Source: Xyrauchen texanus (taxonomy: Eukaryota > Chordata > Actinopteri > Cypriniformes > Catostomidae). From it: a stretch of 64,000 nucleotides of DNA. Position 1 is the stretch's first letter. Each line of letters starts with the position of its first letter. The DNA lies in contig NC_068297.1 of the NCBI RefSeq assembly GCF_025860055.1, forward strand, positions 9,250,620 to 9,314,619, written 5' to 3'. A program made the translations under genes and the position numbers. Shown in pieces: positions 59,584-64,000 of this stretch. A model generated the notes under the pieces. It made no database searches and had not been told where the DNA came from. It saw nothing but the letters and a program-made list of their open reading frames with translations.

Positions 59584-61571
59584 TATATTAACAACTAAAC
59601 ATTTACCTCATCAATGACTAATGATTAATATAGCCTTATCAAGCAGTCATTATGGGTGATTTGGATCAAATTCGAATTGGTCTTATCAGTAGAATTTACT
59701 AGGCGTTAATTCTTAACTGTGATTATGAATTGACCAGGAAGGAACTTTAATAAATACAACTCCAAACATCTGGTGAGGGAAGCTTTTTAAAAATTAATTT
59801 CACTTTTGCAAACATTTCATTTACAGTATATTGTTCTTGTCATAACAGCTGACAACAAGTTGGACTGCACTGGGCTGTCAGACATAAGACATTTAGAATG
59901 ATGTATTCTGTGATGCACAAAAGAATATTGTCTATTGGCAAGGCTTTGTGCCAGTACCCTAAAGTCAATACAGTAGGCTACATACCTGGGCATACTTGAA
60001 AGACATTGCAAGCAAGCATTCTGTTTATGGTGTGGAATGTGATGTGAAACCATTCCAATCTGACATACTTTGAGACATTGTAACAATTATAAAAGCTCTA
60101 CAAACACAGCTTAAGTAGGAAATAATTGATTTGCAGAATAAATAAAAAATGCTGTCTGAAAATAATCTTCAAAAAGTGAATGATTATTCAGTCTGGCAAG
60201 GATCTCCTGGCAACTTTTGCCAATGTATATATTTATGTCCCCGTAAGCTTAAACTGCATAGCATATTATAGACTTTATGGCTCTGCATATTTTTGTAATG
60301 TCCTGTTTCCTGAAGTTCTTTGAGGACTTCATTTCCAAAAACAACATTCGCTCGTACCACATGAAAAACATAATTGCGATGCAACCAAGTAGGCTATAGA
60401 GTTTTGTAAAAGAAAGATTCAAGACTACAGTAGTGAACGCTATAAACCAGACACCAAAACAAGGGTGAAGATGAACCCATCAACCCATCACATGCAAGTC
60501 TGTAAGTTGAATGTCAAGTCAGGGGGGACCCACCGAGAGCTGGTCATGAAACTAGGCTGAAAGAGAGCAATATTCTCCACTTACTCATCAATCCTGCTAT
60601 TGTTACAGCGTTATTCTTCTGGGAGTCGCTGATGTATAAGATAAACAGATTTTCATAATTTCCCCCATCCCCTGCTATTCTCCATGTTTTCTTTTGGACA
60701 AAGATCTAAAGTGAAAATGACTATATGCAGTCTCTCATGTAAACACTGTGTATACAAGTCGAGATTGATATGTGTGTTTGAGATGCAAATGACCATAGGA
60801 TAAAGGAATCCTTGTGTGGTTGACCTTAATTGGCTTGGATGAAGTTTCTGGGTCAGTGGGATAAGAGACAGTGCTGCCGTAGCCGATTCACCGCATATAG
60901 TATCTGGGTTCTCCTCTGGGTCAAGTTGAGGGTTACCGCCCTGAGATTCAAGAGCTTTGATCTGCTTCGCCAGATGAATTTGATCATTAGACGTAAAGAA
61001 ACGTAATGGCTTTAGTAGTCGAACCAGTTTGGCAGGATATCAGAAACCTTAGTGATAAACAAGAGCAAATACAGTTAAGGACGACTTCACGCTGTCAGTC
61101 ATAATGGAGAAATATTTGTGGGAGAGGCCATGGCCTCAATGGGTGAATGAGTTTTGCGTTAATTATCGTGCGTCAAAGCTCAGACTTATGCTTTTCCGAC
61201 TACAACAATGATAAGCATCCACTTTTCTGCTGCATCTACAATGATCTAATCATAACACATATCACATATACTGTCTTGTCCTGACTTGTCCATGTTTTAA
61301 TTAGGAATGTTGGGGCAAAAAAAGCAGCTTAATCTATGCAACAGCTCATTCGCAGGCAAAATTTGAAACACACTATTTCCCCCAATATACGTAATTAAAT
61401 ATTTTTCATCTGTCAGGTAGTATTGGAATGAAATAGTGCAATTTCTTTTATTTTTTTCATCATTTATTTATCTGAGCTTATTACAAAGTGTGAATTACTC
61501 AAGACTGTCTTTCTCTCTGTCTGTCTGGGGTTTTTTCTTTCTTTCTTTATCATCCATCCATCCATCCATCC

Positions 61572-61612
<41 letters not shown>

Positions 61613-61696
61613 ATGTTAAATGTAATCATGAAATGACAGTATTAGTTTTAGACCTTGCTATACCACTTCACAAAAGATATAATACATATACCTTTT
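59584..61696. other. Intergenic DNA upstream of DIO2
   Basis: No gene seen. 60840-61230 is non-repetitive and higher in complexity than its surroundings. A compound microsatellite lies at 61551-61612. Confidence 0.45.
61551..61612. repeat. (CCAT)n(CTAT)n microsatellite
   Basis: About six CCAT units followed by about nine CTAT units. Confidence 0.98.
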
Positions 61697-62592
61697 AGGG
61701 CTGTCAATCAATAATTTGTTTTAATCCAATTAATTACATGGTGTCCTGATTAATTAATCGTAATTAATCGCATATACAAATATTTGCTGAGAAAGCCCAT
61801 CATATAACAATTAGGCCTGTCAATCAATTACAATTTTTAATCGAATTAATTACATGGTGTCCCGATTAATTCATCGTGATTAATCGCATATACAAATATT
61901 TGGTGAGAAAGCCCCTCATATAACAATAATTAAATATTATAATGATGAACAAATATACATAGTTATCTATAAATATTTAACAATTATATATATATAATAT
62001 TCAGATAATTAAAATGCATTACATTCTTGTGGCAGAAGAGTTCATCATTGATAAGACAATACAAAAAGCAGTTTTAGAATACAATGTATTGTTTACTACC
62101 ATATTATTGATCATAAGACAATCATTGGCACACAGTTCACAGCAATCCATTACACAAGTGAATTTGTCAATCAGTTTGAGATTCATTATGAGAGCTTGTT
62201 TAAGGACCCGTCAATGCACCTGCGTCAGACGTGCTTGTGTAGCGTCTCGGGTGCGTCGCATCATAAACATATAATTTTTAGGTCACAAGTTAAATATAGT
62301 TCAATCTTTAAACACATATTGAGATCACTTAGTTCGGATTTGCACTCCATCAAGTGTATAGAATGCAAGAATGTAAAGCATGTCTGTGTTGTTGCTGCTG
62401 AAGGTTGTTTTCTTCACTTGACTGCACGTTTTCACACAGCTGAAGTTTCACTTACTGCCCTCAGGAGTAAACAGGTGGTACTACAAGCTTGCATTTCTCA
62501 GGAATCTTCCCTTATTATGGTATTAATATTTTTAATACATTATTTTTTGTTAAATTAATCGCACTGAATTAACACTTTAAATTGACAGCCCT
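61697..62592. mobile_element. hAT-like non-autonomous element with AGGGCTGTCAAT ends
   Basis: Perfect 12-bp inverted ends (61697-61708 and 62581-62592) of the 'agggctgtcaatcgatta' type common in fish. The first 116 bp are repeated in tandem (second copy from 61813). Inside, 'taattaatcg' and 'attaatcgca' recur near both ends. No 8-bp duplication found at the present edges. Confidence 0.7.
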
Positions 62593-62780
62593 AATATATT
62601 GATTCACTTTTTCCTCATTTCAACTGAAGGAAAATTGGTTTCATGCAAAGGCATTCAAGCATGTCTTTATCTATTTATGCAGGGACACGTAATCTCCTTT
62701 GTAATCAATATTTGACGTTTAAGCATAGTTACTTTCCTTCTTTTAATTGCATGCCCTGTACTGAGAAAAAGCCCTCAGCA
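62593..62780 (+). other. DIO2 distal promoter region
   Basis: AT-rich sequence between the last transposon and the CRE. No further motif claimed. Confidence 0.4.
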
Positions 62781-62788
62781 TGACGTCA
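62781..62788 (+). promoter_or_regulatory. Palindromic cAMP response element
   Basis: TGACGTCA, the perfect 8-bp CREB/ATF site, 60 bp upstream of the TATA box. A functional CRE close to the TATA box is a known feature of the human DIO2 promoter and underlies its induction by cAMP signalling. Immediately downstream, 'tgcgtgcgccacg' resembles an NRF1- or bHLH-PAS-type half site (inference). Confidence 0.8.
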
Positions 62789-62806
62789 TGCGTGCGCCAC
62801 GAGATA

Positions 62807-62845
62807 GAGCCCAGAATGATTTATTTCAGAGCCCGGAATGATTTA
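62807..62845 (+). promoter_or_regulatory. Two 17-bp direct repeats between CRE and TATA box
   Basis: GAGCCCAGAATGATTTA (62807-62823) and GAGCCCGGAATGATTTA (62829-62845) differ at one base and are offset by 22 bp, about two helical turns. They could be paired protein sites; no factor is assigned. Confidence 0.6.
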
Positions 62846-62848
62846 CGG

Positions 62849-62856
62849 TATAAAAA
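62849..62856 (+). promoter_or_regulatory. DIO2 TATA box
   Basis: TATAAAAA, about 320 bp before the main start codon. It predicts transcription start near 62878-62886. Confidence 0.75.
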
Positions 62857-62969
62857 GACGCAGGGGGTTTCAGGAACCCTGCCTACGGGGAGCCTTTAGT
62901 TAATTGTAAAAGCGGAAAGGAGGGGAGAAGTTTGGCATCGGCGCGCTTCACTGTGCGTCTTTACGCCTG

Positions 62970-63131
62970 ATGCTCTGAGAAGAACAGACTTGGGTTCACT
63001 GCGCGTGCACGCCCACATCCTCATGTCGGTTGTAGCCTACTTTCTGTAGGTTGATAAAAGTTTACTAGGAGGGCGGACAGCAGAGAAGATGATATCTGAC
63101 CAAGATGAGTCGGAAAGGTGAACTTAAATGA
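62970..63131 (+). promoter_or_regulatory. DIO2 5' leader with four upstream ORFs
   Basis: Four short ORFs precede the main start: 62970-62978 (2 codons), 63023-63049 (8 codons), 63089-63121 (10 codons) and 63105-63131 (8 codons). The last ends in TGA overlapping the in-frame upstream ATG at 63128 (ATGA). DIO2 mRNAs of birds and mammals are known to carry inhibitory uORFs. The count here assumes the TATA-predicted start site and no leader intron. Confidence 0.7.
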
Positions 63132-63172
63132 CCAAGAGTGCACGTCAATCACCTGCCATAAATCTGGGAGAA

Positions 63173-63391
63173 ATGGGCATGCTTGGTGTGGACCTCCTGG
63201 TAACTTTGCAGATCTTGCCAGGTTTCTTCTCCAACTGCCTGTTTTTCGTGCTCTATGACTCGATAGTGCTGGTGAAGCGTGTGGTGTCACTCCTGAGCTG
63301 CTCGGGCTCGACGGGTGAGTGGCAGCGCATGTTAACCACAGCCGGTGTGCGCTCCATATGGAACAGCTTTCTGCTGGACGCCTACAAGCAG
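63173..63391 (+). CDS. dio2: Type II iodothyronine deiodinase, first coding exon
   Basis: DIO2 is an ER-anchored selenoenzyme that removes the outer-ring 5'-iodine of T4 to make active T3 inside cells. This exon encodes exactly 73 residues. The N-terminal membrane anchor (VDLLVTLQILPGFFSNCLFF then VLYDSIVLVKRVV) is followed by the linker with GEWQRMLTTAGVRSIWNSFL and ends LLDAYKQ before donor gtaagg in phase 0. The human protein has the same start (MGILSVDLLITLQILPVFF), the same linker and the same intron position. The ATG at 63173 is chosen because family similarity begins there and it has G at -3 and +4. An in-frame ATG at 63128 would add 15 residues but has a weak context. Thioredoxin fold, selenocysteine UGA and SECIS lie beyond the window. 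Confidence 0.95.
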
Positions 63392-64000
63392 GTAAGGGTG
63401 ACAGCACAAGTTTGTTGCCTCGGACATAACGATCTACCCACCACATGTGGTATACCTCAGATGCATTTGTCTATGTTTTCATAATGTGAAGGAGAAATAA
63501 GGCATCGTCACACTTTACATTACAGTTCATGTAGCTGTTTATTTAATTAAAAATTAGTAGGCTAAATAATACTAAATGAACACTATATAGTCAAGTCGAG
63601 GTATTTTCTTTATAAAGCAAATTTTTTAAACAACAAAAGTTTCTCAAATTGAGCAAAATCAATTTACATACTAAATGTGTCATTTATGTATTATAGTTGT
63701 TTATAACTGAGAACTGTGACATGAAAACTATAGTACATAGTGTTACCCAAAGTATTTTGCCATTACTCATTTTGTTTATGCTGTGCAATCTCTAACTTCT
63801 TCCAAAGTAATCATTTCATTAAATATGATAAAGTTATTATATTCTGTGTAACTCTATTCACTATAAAAGTGCACAATGCTGTGTGCAATGCTTCTTATAC
63901 ACATAATGTCACAAAATAGCATTATCGTAAGTATCTCACTACAAAACATTTGTGAAAAAAAGGGTTTTGTTGTTTTTCTAATTATTTATATTTTAATGTA
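63392..64000 (+). other. DIO2 intron 1 (start)
   Basis: Begins gtaaggg. In-frame reading continues to a stop at 63484 but loses DIO2 similarity after the donor. AT-rich to the window edge. Confidence 0.9.

Noticed and set aside
63128..63172. Upstream ATG as the main DIO2 start
   Set aside because: The context is weak and the 15 extra residues are not found in known DIO2; kept only as a possible reinitiation isoform.
63392..63484. DIO2 ORF continuing past the donor
   Set aside because: Sequence diverges from DIO2 exactly at gtaagg, the conserved intron position.

Overview
This is vertebrate nuclear DNA. It is AT-rich, has spliced genes with kilobase introns, and is crowded with transposons typical of ray-finned fish: BEL/Pao, DIRS, CR1/L2, Tc1, hAT, TTAA-flanked MITEs and tRNA-derived SINEs. 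The repeat types suggest a teleost, most likely a cypriniform. The species cannot be named from sequence alone.

Only two host genes are supported, both on the + strand. The left quarter carries the last three coding exons of stonin-2 (STON2; 3281-5149, 8444-8646, 16359-16436), an endocytic adaptor for synaptic-vesicle protein retrieval. Its 5' exons lie left of the window. The right end carries the promoter, 5' leader and first coding exon of type II iodothyronine deiodinase (DIO2; coding 63173-63391), the enzyme that activates T4 to T3. Its second exon, with the selenocysteine codon and SECIS, lies to the right. In human the two genes have the same order and orientation but are separated by GTF2A1, TSHR and CEP128, none of which is recognisable here.

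The ~46 kb between them is gene-free and built of mobile elements. STON2 introns hold a 694-1341 bp class of DNA transposon remnants (including a hAT element with a TTF zinc-finger exon and 8-bp target duplication) and a 5'-truncated CR1/L2 LINE. At 36.5 kb a TTAA-flanked element carries an acidic P2X7-tail-like ORF. At 39.1-44.8 kb lies a decayed DIRS-type tyrosine-recombinase retrotransposon with inverted terminal repeats, an internal complementary region and a higher-order tandem array made from its own recombinase end. At 52.4-59.6 kb lies a young, almost complete BEL/Pao LTR retrotransposon on the minus strand (identical-length 462-bp LTRs, 5 differences, TATTA target duplication), disabled by a frameshift and two stop codons.

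The DIO2 5' region is the most informative regulatory stretch: a palindromic CRE, a 22-bp direct repeat, a TATA box, four upstream ORFs (the last overlapping an in-frame upstream ATG by ATGA) and a well-placed main start. No new multi-gene system was found. The remarkable content is element architecture and this regulatory leader.
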